Shown here: positions 46,601-60,999 of the stretch, piece by piece
Layout of the letters: every line of letters starts with the position of its first letter
How positions within the stretch are numbered: position 1 is the stretch's first letter
Assembly: GCA_945643635.1 (NCBI GenBank)
Contig: CALZFC010000010.1
Coordinates: forward strand, 2,679,501 to 2,743,500
Length of the DNA: 64,000 nt
Origin: Allodiplogaster sudhausi
Taxonomy: Eukaryota; Nematoda; Chromadorea; Rhabditida; Diplogasteridae
Direction of reading: 5' to 3'
Made by a program: the position numbers and the translations under genes
The notes under the pieces: generated by a model
What the model was told of the DNA's origin: nothing
Seen by the model: the letters and a program-made list of their open reading frames with translations, nothing else
The model's database searches: none

Positions 46601-49600
46601 AAGTCTTATATATATATGCGGCGTTTACTAAAAGTCTTCCATATATATGCGGCGTTTACTAGAATTCTTCAATATATTTGCGGCGTTTACTCCAAGTCTT
46701 ATATATATATGCGGCGTTTACTAAAAGTCTTCCATATATATGCGGCGTTTACTACAATTCTTCCATATATATGCGGCGTTTACTCCAATTCTTCCATATA
46801 TATGCGGCGTATACTCCAAGTCTTCCATATATAAGCGGCGTTTACTCCAATTCTTCAATATATATATATGCGGCGTTTACTAAAAGTCTTCCATATATAT
46901 GCGGCGCGTTTACTAAAAGTCTTCCATATATATGCGGCGTTTACTCCAAGTCTTCCATATATATGCGGCGTTTACTCCAAGTCTTCCATATATATGCGGC
47001 GTTTACACCAATTCTTCCATATATATGCGGCGTTTACTCCAAGTCTTCCATATATATGCGGCGTTTACTCCAAGTCTTCCATATATATGCGGCGTTTACT
47101 CCAAGTCTTCCATATATATGCGGCGTTTACTCCAAGTCTTCCATATATATGCGGCGTTTACTCCAATTCTTCCATATATATGCGGCGTTTACTCCAATTC
47201 TTCCATATATATGCGGCGTTTACTCCAAGTCTTCCATATATATGCGGCTTTTACTCCAATTCTTCCATATATATGCGGCGTTTACTCCAAGTCTTCCATA
47301 TATATGCGGCGTTTACTCCAAGTCTTCCATGTATATGCGGCGTTTACTCCAAGTCTTATATATATATGCGGCGTTTACTCCAATTCTTCCATATATATGC
47401 GGCGTTTACTCCAAGTCTTCCATATATAAGCGGCGTTTACTCCAATTCTTCCATATATATGCGGCGTTTACTCCAATTCTTCCATATATATGCGGCGTTT
47501 ACTCCAAGTCTTCCATATATATGCGGCGTTTACTCCAATTCTTCCATATATATGCGGCGTTTACTCCAATTCTTCCATATATATGCGGCGTTTACTCCAA
47601 TTCTTCCATATATATGCGGCGTTTACTCCAAGTCTTCCATATATATGCGGCGTTTACTCCAAGTCTTCCATATATATGCGGCGTTTACTCAAAGTCTTCC
47701 ATATATATGCGGCGTTTACTCCAAGTCCTCCATATATATGCGGCGTTTACTCCAAGTCTTCCATATATATGCGGCGTTTACTCCAATTCTTCCATATATA
47801 TGCGGCGTTTACTCCAAGTCTTCCATATATATGCGGCGTTTACTCCAAGTCTTCCATATATATGCGGCGTTTACTCCAATTCTTCCATATATATGCGGCG
47901 TTTACTCCAATTCTTCCATATATATGCGGCGTTTACTCCAATTCTTCCATATATATGCGGCGTTTACTCCAAGTCTTCCATATATATGCGGCGTTTACTC
48001 CAAGTCTTCCATATATATGCGGCGTTTACTCAAAGTCTTCCATATATATGCGGCGTTTACTCCAAGTCCTCCATATATATGCGGCGTTTACTCCAAGTCT
48101 TCCATATATATGCGGCGTTTACTCCAAGTCTTATATATATATGCGGCGTTTACTAAAAGTCTTCCATATATATGCGGCGTTTACTAGAATTCTTCAATAT
48201 ATTTGCGGCGTTTACTCCAAGTCTTATATATATATGCGGCGTTTACTAAAAGTCTTCCATATATATGCGGCGTTTACTCCAATTCTTCCATATATATGCG
48301 GCGTTTACTCCAATTCTTCCATATATATGCGGCGTATACTCCAAGTCTTCCATATATAAGCGGCGTTTACTCCAATTCTTCAATATATATATGCGGCGTT
48401 TACTCCAAGTCTTCCATATATATGCGGCGTTTACTAAAAGTCTTCCATATATATGCGGCGTTTACTCCAAGTCTTCCATATATATGCGGCGTTTACTCCA
48501 AGTCTTCCATATATATGCGGCGTTTACACCAATTCTTCCATATATATGCGGCGTTTACTCCAAGTCTTCCATATATATGCGGCGTTTACTCCAAGTCTTC
48601 CATATATATGCGGCGTTTACTCCAAGTCTTCCATATATATGCGGCGTTTACTCCAAGTCTTATATATATATGCGGCGTTTACTAAAAGTCTTCCATATAT
48701 ATGCGGCGTTTACTAGAATTCTTCAATATATTTGCGGCGTTTACTCCAAGTCTTATATATATATGCGGCGTTTACTAAAAGTCTTCCATATATATGCGGC
48801 GTTTACTACAATTCTTCCATATATATGCGGCGTTTACTCCAATTCTTCCATATATATGCGGCGTATACTCCAAGTCTTCCATATATAAGCGGCGTTTACT
48901 CCAATTCTTCAATATATATATATGCGGCGTTTACTAAAAGTCTTCCATATATATGCGGCGCGTTTACTAAAAGTCTTCCATATATATGCGGCGTTTACTC
49001 CAAGTCTTCCATATATATGCGGCGTTTACTCCAAGTCTTCCATATATATGCGGCGTTTACACCAATTCTTCCATATATATGCGGCGTTTACTCCAAGTCT
49101 TCCATATATATGCGGCGTTTACTCCAAGTCTTCCATATATATGCGGCGTTTACTCCAAGTCTTCCATATATATGCGGCGTTTACTCCAAGTCTTCCATAT
49201 ATATGCGGCGTTTACTCCAATTCTTCCATATATATGCGGCGTTTACTCCAATTCTTCCATATATATGCGGCGTTTACTCCAAGTCTTCCATATATATGCG
49301 GCTTTTACTCCAATTCTTCCATATATATGCGGCGTTTACTCCAAGTCTTCCATATATATGCGGCGTTTACTCCAAGTCTTCCATGTATATGCGGCGTTTA
49401 CTCCAAGTCTTATATATATATGCGGCGTTTACTCCAATTCTTCCATATATATGCGGCGTTTACTCCAAGTCTTCCATATATAAGCGGCGTTTACTCCAAT
49501 TCTTCCATATATATGCGGCGTTTACTCCAATTCTTCCATATATATGCGGCGTTTACTCCAAGTCTTCCATATATATGCGGCGTTTACTCCAATTCTTCCA

Positions 49601-52600
49601 TATATATGCGGCGTTTACTCCAATTCTTCCATATATATGCGGCGTTTACTCCAATTCTTCCATATATATGCGGCGTTTACTCCAAGTCTTCCATATATAT
49701 GCGGCGTTTACTCCAAGTCTTCCATATATATGCGGCGTTTACTCAAAGTCTTCCATATATATGCGGCGTTTACTCCAAGTCCTCCATATATATGCGGCGT
49801 TTACTCCAAGTCTTCCATATATATGCGGCGTTTACTCCAAGTCTTATATATATATGCGGCGTTTACTAAAAGTCTTCCATATATATGCGGCGTTTACTAG
49901 AATTCTTCAATATATTTGCGGCGTTTACTCCAAGTCTTATATATATATGCGGCGTTTACTAAAAGTCTTCCATATATATGCGGCGTTTACTCCAATTCTT
50001 CCATATATATGCGGCGTTTACTCCAATTCTTCCATATATATGCGGCGTATACTCCAAGTCTTCCATATATAAGCGGCGTTTACTCCAATTCTTCAATATA
50101 TATATGCGGCGTTTACTCCAAGTCTTCCATATATATGCGGCGTTTACTAAAAGTCTTCCATATATATGCGGCGTTTACTCCAAGTCTTCCATATATATGC
50201 GGCGTTTACTCCAAGTCTTCCATATATATGCGGCGTTTACACCAATTCTTCCATATATATGCGGCGTTTACTCCAAGTCTTCCATATATATGCGGCGTTT
50301 ACTCCAAGTCTTCCATATATATGCGGCGTTTACTCCAAGTCTTCCATATATATGCGGCGTTTACTCCAAGTCTTATATATATATGCGGCGTTTACTAAAA
50401 GTCTTCCATATATATGCGGCGTTTACTAGAATTCTTCAATATATTTGCGGCGTTTACTCCAAGTCTTATATATATATGCGGCGTTTACTAAAAGTCTTCC
50501 ATATATATGCGGCGTTTACTACAATTCTTCCATATATATGCGGCGTTTACTCCAATTCTTCCATATATATGCGGCGTATACTCCAAGTCTTCCATATATA
50601 AGCGGCGTTTACTCCAATTCTTCAATATATATATATGCGGCGTTTACTAAAAGTCTTCCATATATATGCGGCGCGTTTACTAAAAGTCTTCCATATATAT
50701 GCGGCGTTTACTCCAAGTCTTCCATATATATGCGGCGTTTACTCCAAGTCTTCCATATATATGCGGCGTTTACACCAATTCTTCCATATATATGCGGCGT
50801 TTACTCCAAGTCTTCCATATATATGCGGCGTTTACTCCAAGTCTTCCATATATATGCGGCGTTTACTCCAAGTCTTCCATATATATGCGGCGTTTACTCC
50901 AAGTCTTCCATATATATGCGGCGTTTACTCCAATTCTTCCATATATATGCGGCGTTTACTCCAATTCTTCCATATATATGCGGCGTTTACTCCAAGTCTT
51001 CCATATATATGCGGCTTTTACTCCAATTCTTCCATATATATGCGGCGTTTACTCCAAGTCTTCCATATATATGCGGCGTTTACTCCAAGTCTTCCATGTA
51101 TATGCGGCGTTTACTCCAAGTCTTATATATATATGCGGCGTTTACTCCAATTCTTCCATATATATGCGGCGTTTACTCCAAGTCTTCCATATATAAGCGG
51201 CGTTTACTCCAATTCTTCCATATATATGCGGCGTTTACTCCAATTCTTCCATATATATGCGGCGTTTACTCCAAGTCTTCCATATATATGCGGCGTTTAC
51301 TCCAAGTCTTATATATATAAGCGGCGTTTACTCCAATTCTTCCATATATATGCGGCGTTTACTCCAAGTCTTCCATATATAAGCGGCGTTTACTCCAATT
51401 CTACCATATATATGCGGCGTTTACTCCAATTCTTCCATATATATGCGGCGTTTACTCCAAGTCTTCCATATATAAGCGGCGTTTACTCCAATTCTTCCAT
51501 ATATATGCGGCGTTTACTCCAAGTCTTCCATATATATGCGGCTTTTACTCCAATTCTTCCATATATATGCGGCGTTTACTCCAAGTCTTCCATATATATG
51601 CGGCGTTTACTCCAAGTCTTCCATATATATGCGGCGTTTACTCCAAGTCTTATATATATATGCGGCGTTTACTCCAATTCTTCCATATATATGCGGCGTT
51701 TACTCCAAGTCTTCCATATATAAGCGGCGTTTACTCCAATTCTTCCATATATATGCGGCGTTTACTCCAATTCTTCCATATATATGCGGCGTTTACTCCA
51801 AGTCTTCCATATATAAGCGGCGTTTACTCCAATTCTTTCATATATATGCGGCGTTTACTCCAAGTCTTATATATATATGCGACGTTTACTAAAAGTCTTC
51901 CATATATATGCGGCGTTTACTAGAATTCTTCAATATATTTGCGGCGTTTACTCCAAGTCTTATATATATATGCGGCGTTTACTAAAAGTCTTCCATATAT
52001 ATGCGGCGTTTACTCCAATTCTTCCATATATATGCGGCGTTTACTCCAATTCTTCCATATATATGCGGCGTATACTCCAAGTCTTCCATATATAAGCGGC
52101 GTTTACTCCAATTCTTCAATATATATATGCGGCGTTTACTAAAAGTCTTCCATATATATGCGGCGTTTACTCCAAGTCTTCCATATATATGCGGCGTTTA
52201 CTCCAAGTCTTCCATATATATGCGGCGTTTACTCCAAGTCTTATATATATATGCGGCGTTTACTCCAATTCTTCCATATATATGCAGCGTTTACTCCAAG
52301 TCTTCCATATATAAGCGGCGTTTACTCCAATTCTTCCATATATATGCGGCGTTTACTCCAATTCTTCCATATATATGCGGCGTTTACTCCAAGTCTTCCA
52401 TATATAAGCGGCGTTTACTCCAATTCTTCCATATATATGCGGCGTTTACTCCAAGTCTTATATATATATGCGACGTTTACTAAAAGTCTTCCATATATAT
52501 GCGGCGTTTACTAGAATTCTTCAATATATTTGCGGCGTTTACTCCAAGTCTTATATATATATGCGGCGTTTACTAAAAGTCTTCCATATATATGCGGCGT

Positions 52601-55600
52601 TTACTCCAATTCTTCCATATATATGCGGCGTTTACTCCAACTCTTCCATATATATGCGGCGTATACTCCAAGTCTTCCATATATAAGCGGCGTTTACTCC
52701 AATTCTTCAATATATATATGCGGCGTTTACTAAAAGTCTTCCATATATATGCGGCGTTTACTCCAAGTCTTCCATATATATGCGGCGTTTACTCCAAGTC
52801 TTCCATATATATGCGGCGTTTACTCCAAGTCTTCCATATATATGCGGCGTTTACTCCAAGTCTTCCATATATATGCGGCGTTTACTCCAATTCTTCCATA
52901 TATATGCGGCGTTTACTCCAATTCTTCCATATATATGCGGCGTTTACTCCAAGTCTTCCATATATATGCGGCTTTTACTCCAATTCTTCCATATATATGC
53001 GGCGTTTACTCCAAGTCTTCCATATATATGCGGCGTTTACTCCAAGTCTTCCATGTATATGCGGCGTTTACTCCAAGTCTTATATATATATGCGGCGTTT
53101 ACTCCAATTCTTCCATATATATGCGGCGTTTACTCTAAGTCTTCCATATATAAGCGGCGTTTACTCCAATTCTTCCATATATATGCGGCGTTTACTCCAA
53201 TTCTTCCATATATATGCGGCGTTTACTCCAAGTCTTCCATATATATGCGGCGTTTACTCCAAGTCTTATATATATAAGCGGCGTTTACTCCAATTCTTCC
53301 ATATATATGCGGCGTTTACTCCAAGTCTTCCATATATAAGCGGCGTTTACTCCAATTCTTCCATATATATGCGGCGTTTACTCCAATTCTTCCATATATA
53401 TGCGGCGTTTACTCCAAGTCTTCCATATATAAGCGGCGTTTACTCCAATTCTTCCATATATATGCGGCGTTTACTCCAAGTCTTCCATATATATGCGGCT
53501 TTTACTCCAATTCTTCCATATATATGCGGCGTTTACTCCAAGTCTTCCATATATATGCGGCGTTTACTCCAAGTCTTCCATATATATGCGGCGTTTACTC
53601 CAAGTCTTATATATATATGCGGCGTTTACTCCAATTCTTCCATATATATGCGGCGTTTACTCCAAGTCTTCCATATATAAGCGGCGTTTACTCCAATTCT
53701 TCCATATATATGCGGCGTTTACTCCAATTCTTCCATATATATGCGGCGTTTACTCCAAGTCTTCCATATATAAGCGGCGTTTACTCCAATTCTTTCATAT
53801 ATATGCGGCGTTTACTCCAAGTCTTATATATATATGCGACGTTTACTAAAAGTCTTAAATATATATGCGGCGTTTACTAGAATTCTTCAATATATTTGCG
53901 GCGTTTACTCCAAGTCTTATATATATATGCGGCGTTTACTAAAAGTCTTCCATATATATGCGGCGTTTACTCCAATTCTTCCATATATATGCGGCGTTTA
54001 CTCCAATTCTTCCATATATATGCGGCGTATACTCCAAGTCTTCTATATATAAGCGGCGTTTACTCCAATTCTTCAATATATATATGCGGCGTTTACTAAA
54101 AGTCTTCCATATATATGCGGCGTTTACTCCAAGTCTTCCATATATATGCGGCGTTTACTCCAAGTCTTCCATATATATGCGGCGTTTACTCCAAGTCTTA
54201 TATATATATGCGGCGTTTACTCCAATTCTTCCATATATATGCGGCGTTTACTCCAAGTCTTCCATATATAAGCGGCGTTTACTCCAATTCTTCCATATAT
54301 ATGCGGCGTTTACTCCAATTCTTCCATATATATGCGGCGTTTACTCCAAGTCTTCCATATATAAGCGGCGTTTACTCCAATTCTTCCATATATATGCGGC
54401 GTTTACTCCAAGTCTTATATATATATGCGACGTTTACTAAAAGTCTTCCATATATATGCGGCGTTTACTAGAATTCTTCAATATATTTGCGGCGTTTACT
54501 CCAAGTCTTATATATATATGCGGCGTTTACTAAAAGTCTTCCATATATATGCGGCGTTTACTCCAATTCTTCCATATATATGCGGCGTTTACTCCAATTC
54601 TTCCATATATATGCGGCGTATACTCCAAGTCTTCCATATATAAGCGGCGTTTACTCCAATTCTTCAATATATATATGCGGCGTTTACTAAAAGTCTTCCA
54701 TATATATGCGGCGTTTACTCCAAGTCTTCCATATATATGCGGCGTTTACTCCAAGTCTTCCATATATATGCGGCGTTTACTCCAAGTCTTATATATATAT
54801 GCGGCGTTTACTCCAATTCTTCCATATATATGCGGCGTTTACTCCAAGTCTTCCATATATAAGCGGCGTTTACTTAAATTCTTCCATATATATGCGGCGT
54901 TTACTCCAATTCTTCCATATATATGCGGCGTTTACTCCAAGTCTTCCATATATAAGCGGCGTTTACTCCAATTCTTCCATATATATGCGGCGTTTACTCC
55001 AAGTCTTATATATATATGCGACGTTTACTAAAAGTCTTCCATATATATGCGGCGTTTACTAGAATTCTTCAATATATTTGCGGCGTTTACTCCAAGTCTT
55101 ATATATATATGCGGCGTTTACTAAAAGTCTTCCATATATATGCGGCGTTTACTCCAATTCTTCCATATATATGCGGCGTTTACTCCAATTCTTCCATATA
55201 TATGCGGCGTTTACTCCAAGTCTTCCATATATATGCGGCGTTTACTCCAAGTCTTATATATATAAGCGGCGTTTACTCCAATTCTTCCATATATATGCGG
55301 CGTTTACTCCAAGTCTTCCATATATAAGCGGCGTTTACTCCAATTCTTCCATATATATGCGGCGTTTACTCCAATTCTTCCATATATATGCGGCGTTTAC
55401 TCCAAGTCTTCCATATATAAGCGGCGTTTACTCCAATTCTTCCATATATATGCGGCGTTTACTCCAAGTCTTCCATATATATGCGGCTTTTACTCCAATT
55501 CTTCCATATATATGCGGCGTTTACTCCAAGTCTTCCATATATATGCGGCGTTTACTCCAAGTCTTCCATATATATGCGGCGTTTACTCCAAGTCTTATAT

Positions 55601-58600
55601 ATATATGCGGCGTTTACTCCAATTCTTCCATATATATGCGGCGTTTACTCCAAGTCTTCCATATATAAGCGGCGTTTACTCCAATTCTTCCATATATATG
55701 CGGCGTTTACTCCAATTCTTCCATATATATGCGGCGTTTACTCCAAGTCTTCCATATATAAGCGGCGTTTACTCCAATTCTTCCATATATATGCGGCGTT
55801 TACTCCAAGTCTTATATATATATGCGACGTTTACTAAAAGTCTTCCATATATATGCGGCGTTTTCTAGAATTCTTCAATATATTTGCGGCGTTTACTCCA
55901 AGTCTTATATATATATGCGGCGTTTACTAAAAGTCTTCCATATATATGCGGCGTTTACTCCAATTCTTCCATATATATGCGGCGTTTACTCCAATTCTTC
56001 CATATATATGCGGCGTATACTCCAAGTCTTCCATATATAAGCGGCGTTTACTCCAATTCTTCAATATATATATGCGGCGTTTACCAAAAGTCTTCCATAT
56101 ATATGCGGCGTTTACTCCAAGTCTTCCATATATATGCGGCGTTTACTCCAAGTCTTATATATATATATGCGGCGTTTACTCCAATTCTTCCATATATATG
56201 CGGCGTTTACTCCAAGTCTTCCATATATAAGCGGCGTTTACTCCAATTCTTCCATATATATGCGGCGTTTACTCCAATTCTTCCATATATATGCGGCGTT
56301 TACTCCAATTCTTAAATATATATCCGGCGTTTACTCCAAGTCTTCCATATATATGCGGCGTTTACTCCAAGTCTTATATATATAAGCGGCGTTTACTCCA
56401 ATTCTTAAATATATATCCGGCGTTTACTCCAATTCTTCCATATATATGCGGCGTTTACTCCAAGTCTTATATATATATGCGACGTTTACTAAAAGTCTTC
56501 CATATATATGCGGCGTTTACTAGAATTCTTCAATATATTTGCGGCGTTTACTCCAAGTCTTATATATATATGCGGCGTTTACTAAAAGTCTTCCATATAT
56601 ATGCGGCGTTTACTCCAATTCTTCCATATATATGCGGCGTTTACTCCAATTCTTCCATATATATGCGGCGTTTACTCCAAGTCTTCCATATATATGCGGC
56701 GTTTACTCCAAGTCTTATATATATAAGCGGCGTTTACTCCAATTCTTCCATATATATGCGGCGTTTACTCCAAGTCTTCCATATATAAGCGGCGTTTACT
56801 CCAATTCTTCCATATATATGCGGCGTTTACTCCAATTCTTCCATATATATGCGGCGTTTACTCCAAGTCTTCCATATATAAGCGGCGTTTACTCCAATTC
56901 TTCCATATATATGCGGCGTTTACTCCAAGTCTTCCATATATATGCGGCTTTTACTCCAATTCTTCCATATATATGCGGCGTTTACTCCAAGTCTTCCATA
57001 TATATGCGGCGTTTACTCCAAGTCTTCCATATATATGCGGCGTTTACTCCAAGTCTTATATATATATGCGGCGTTTACTCCAATTCTTACATATATATGC
57101 GGCGTTTACTCCAAGTCTTCCATATATAAGCGGCGTTTACTCCAATTCTTCCATATATATGCGGCGTTTACTCCAATTCTTCCATATATATGCGGCGTTT
57201 ACTCCAAGTCTTCCATATATAAGCGGCGTTTACTCCAATTCTTCCATATATATGCGGCGTTTACTCCAAGTCTTATATATATATGCGACGTTTACTAAAA
57301 GTCTTCCATATATATGCGGCGTTTTCTAGAATTCTTCAATATATTTGCGGCGTTTACTCCAAGTCTTATATATATATGCGGCGTTTACTAAAAGTCTTCC
57401 ATATATATGCGGCGTTTACTCCAATTCTTCCATATATATGCGGCGTTTACTCCAATTCTTCCATATATATGCGGCGTATACTCCAAGTCTTCCATATATA
57501 AGCGGCGTTTACTCCAATTCTTCAATATATATATGCGGCGTTTACCAAAAGTCTTCCATATATATGCGGCGTTTACTCCAAGTCTTCCATATATATGCGG
57601 CGTTTACTCCAAGTCTTATATATATATATGCGGCGTTTACTCCAATTCTTCCATATATATGCGGCGTTTACTCCAAGTCTTCCATATATAAGCGGCGTTT
57701 ACTCCAATTCTTCCATATATATGCGGCGTTTACTCCAATTCTTCCATATATATGCGGCGTTTACTCCAATTCTTAAATATATATCCGGCGTTTACTCCAA
57801 GTCTTCCATATATATGCGGCGTTTACTCCAAGTCTTATATATATAAGCGGCGTTTACTCCAATTCTTCCATATATATGCGGCGTTTACTCCAAGTCTTCC
57901 ATATATAAGCGGCGTTTACTCCAATTCTTCCATATATATGCGGCGTTTACTCCAATTCTTCCATATATATGCGGCGTTTACTCCAAGTCTTCCATATATA
58001 AGCGGCGTTTACTCCAATTCTTCCATATATATGCGGCGTTTACTCCAAGTCTTCCATATATATGCGGCTTTTACTCCAATTCTTCCATATATATGCGGCG
58101 TTTACTCCAAGTCTTCCATATATATGCGGCGTTTACTCCAAGTCTTCCATATATATGCGGCGTTTACTCCAAGTCTTATATATATATGCGGCGTTTACTC
58201 CAATTCTTCCATATATATGCGGCGTTTACTCCAAGTCTTCCATATATAAGCGGCGTTTACTCCAATTCTTCCATATATATGCGGCGTTTACTCCAATTCT
58301 TCCATATATATGCGGCGTTTACTCCAAGTCTTCCATATATAAGAGGCGTTTACTCCAATTCTTCCATATATATGCGGCGTTTACTCCAAGTCTTATATAT
58401 ATATGCGACGTTTACTAAAAGTCTTCCATATATATGCGGCGTTTACTAGAATTCTTCAATATATTTGCGGCGTTTACTCCAAGTCTTATATATATATGCG
58501 GCGTTTACTAAAAGTCTTCCATATATATGCGGCGTTTACTCCAATTCTTCCATATATATGCGGCGTTTACTCCAATTCTTCCATATATATGCGGCGTATA

Positions 58601-60937
58601 CTCCAAGTCTTCCATATATAAGCGGCGTTTACTCCAATTCTTCAATATATATATGCGGCGTTTACCAAAAGTCTTCCATATATATGCGGCGTTTACTCCA
58701 AGTCTTCCATATATATGCGGCGTTTACTCCAAGTCTTATATATATATGCGGCGTTTACTCCAATTCTTCCATATATATGCGGCGTTTACTCCAAGTCTTC
58801 CATATATAAGCGGCGTTTACTCCAATTCTTCCATATATATGCGGCGTTTACTCCAATTCTTCCATATATATGCGGCGTTTACTCGAATTCTTAAATATAT
58901 ATCCGGCGTTTACTCCAAGTCTTCCATATATAAGCGGCGTTTACTCCAATTCTTCCATATATATGCGGCGTTTACTCCAATTCTTCCATATATATGCGGC
59001 GTTTACTCCAATTCTTCCATATATATGCGGCGTTTACTCCAAGTCTTCCATATATATGCGGCTTTTACTCCAATTCTTCCATATATATGCGGCGTTTACT
59101 CCAAGTCTTCCATATATATGCGGCGTTTACTCCAAGTCTTCCATGTATATGCGGCGTTTACTCCAAGTCTTATATATATATGCGGCGTTTACTCCAATTC
59201 TTCCATATATATGCGGCGTTTACTCCAAGTCTTCCATATATAAGCGGCGTTTACTCCAATTCTTCCATATATATGCGGCGTTTACTCCAATTCTTCCATA
59301 TATATGCGGCGTTTACTCCAAGTCTTCCATATATATGCGGCTTTTACTCCAATTCTTCCATATATATGCGGCGTTTACTCCAAGTCTTCCATATATAAGC
59401 GGCGTATACTCCAAGTCTTTCATATATAAGCGGCGTTTACTCCAATTCTTCAATATATTTGCGGCGTTTACTCCAAGTCTTATATATATATGCGGCGTTT
59501 ACTAAAAGTCTTCCATATATATGCGGCGTTTACTCCAATTCTTCCATATATATGCGGCGTTTACTCCAATTCTTCCATATATATGCGGCGTATACTCCAA
59601 GTCTTTCATATATAAGCGGCGTTTACTCCAATTCTTCAATATATATATGCGGCGTTTACTAAAAGTCTTCCATATATATGCGGCGTTTACTAAAAGTCTT
59701 CCATATATATGCGGCGTTTACTCCAAGTCTTCCATATATATGCGGCGTTTACTCCAAGTCTTCCATATATATGCGGCGTTTACACCAATTCTTCCATATA
59801 TATGCGGCGTTTACTCCAAGTCTTCCATATATATGCGGCGTTTACTCCAAGTCTTCCATATATATGCGGCGTTTACTCCAAGTCTTCCATATATATGCGG
59901 CGTTTACTCCAAGTCTTCCATATATATGCGGCGTTTACTCCAATTCTTCCATATATATGCGGCGTTTACTCCAATTCTTCCATATATATGCGGCGTTTAC
60001 TCCAAGTCTTCCATATATATGCGGCTTTTACTCCAATTCTTCCATATATATGCGGCGTTTACTCCAAGTCTTCCATATATATGCGGCGTTTACTCCAAGT
60101 CTTCCATGTATATGCGGCGTTTACTCCAAGTCTTATATATATATGCGGCGTTTACTCCAATTCTTCCATATATATGCGGCGTTTACTCCAAGTCTTCCAT
60201 ATATAAGCGGCGTTTACTCCAATTCTTCCATATATATGCGGCGTTTACTCCAATTCTTCCATATATATGCGGCGTTTACTCCAAGTCTTCCATATATATG
60301 CGGCTTTTACTCCAATTCTTCCATATATATGCGGCGTTTACTCCAAGTCTTCCATATATAAGCGGCGTTTACTCCAATTCTTCCATATATATGCGGCGTT
60401 TACTCCAAGTCTTCCATATATATGCGGCGTTTACTCCAAGTCTTCCATATATATGCGGCGTTTACTCCAAGTCTTATATATATATGCGGCGTTTACTCCA
60501 ATTCTTCCATATATATGCGGCGTTTACTCCAAGTCTTCCATATATAAGCGGCGTTTACTCCAATTCTTCCATATATATGCGGCGTTTACTCCAATTCTTC
60601 CATATATATACGGCGTTTACTCCAAGTCTTCCATATATGAGCGGCGTTTACTACAATTCTTCCATATATATGCGGCGTTTACTCCAAGTCTTATATATAT
60701 ATGCGACGTTTACTAAAAGTCTTCCATATATATGCGGCGTTTACTCCAAGTCTTCCATATATATGCGGCGTTTACTCCAATTCTTCCATATATATGCGGC
60801 GTTTACTCCAATTCTTCCATATATATGCGGCGTTTACTCCAATTCTTCCATATATATGCGGCGTTTACTCCAAATCTTCCATATATAAGCGGCGTTTACT
60901 CCAATTGTTCCATATATATGCGGCGTTTACTCCAAGT

Positions 60938-60976
<39 letters not shown>

Positions 60977-60999
60977 CGTTTACTCCAAGTCTTCCATAT
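40633..60999. repeat. 31-bp satellite array, about 657 copies, with higher-order repeats
   Basis: One 31-base monomer (core GCGGCGTTTACTCCAA, then G/T, TCTTCC, then a TATATATAT tract) is repeated head to tail for 20,367 bases, which is 657 times 31. The commonest variation is a single G/T choice in CAA(G/T)TCTTCC. Rarer variants are TGAGGCG, TGCAGCG, CAAATC, GTGTTCC, TTATATATAT, ACTAAAAG and ACTAGAATTCTTCAATATATTT. Blocks of variants recur at long spacings: 1,302 and 2,821 bases in the first 6 kb (42 and 91 monomers exactly), and 2,054, 1,713, 1,957, 1,461 and 591 bases further on. The right end degenerates into (TA)n at about 60941-60973. No stop occurs in any plus frame of the consensus, which explains the very long apparent ORFs. 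I do not annotate them as genes. Confidence 0.97.

Noticed and set aside
40724..60888. Very long plus-strand ORFs (up to 1,792 codons) and dozens of shorter ones
   Set aside because: They are the translation of the 31-bp satellite in three frames. The same peptide appears whatever the frame, and ends coincide with random satellite variants, with no splice or start context.
40633..60999. CRISPR-like array of short direct repeats
   Set aside because: There are no unique spacers. The repeats are directly adjacent 31-mers in a eukaryotic genome.
40633..60999. Telomeric or subtelomeric repeat
   Set aside because: The unit is not a telomere-type G-rich hexamer or similar, and unique sequence with duplications continues on both sides.
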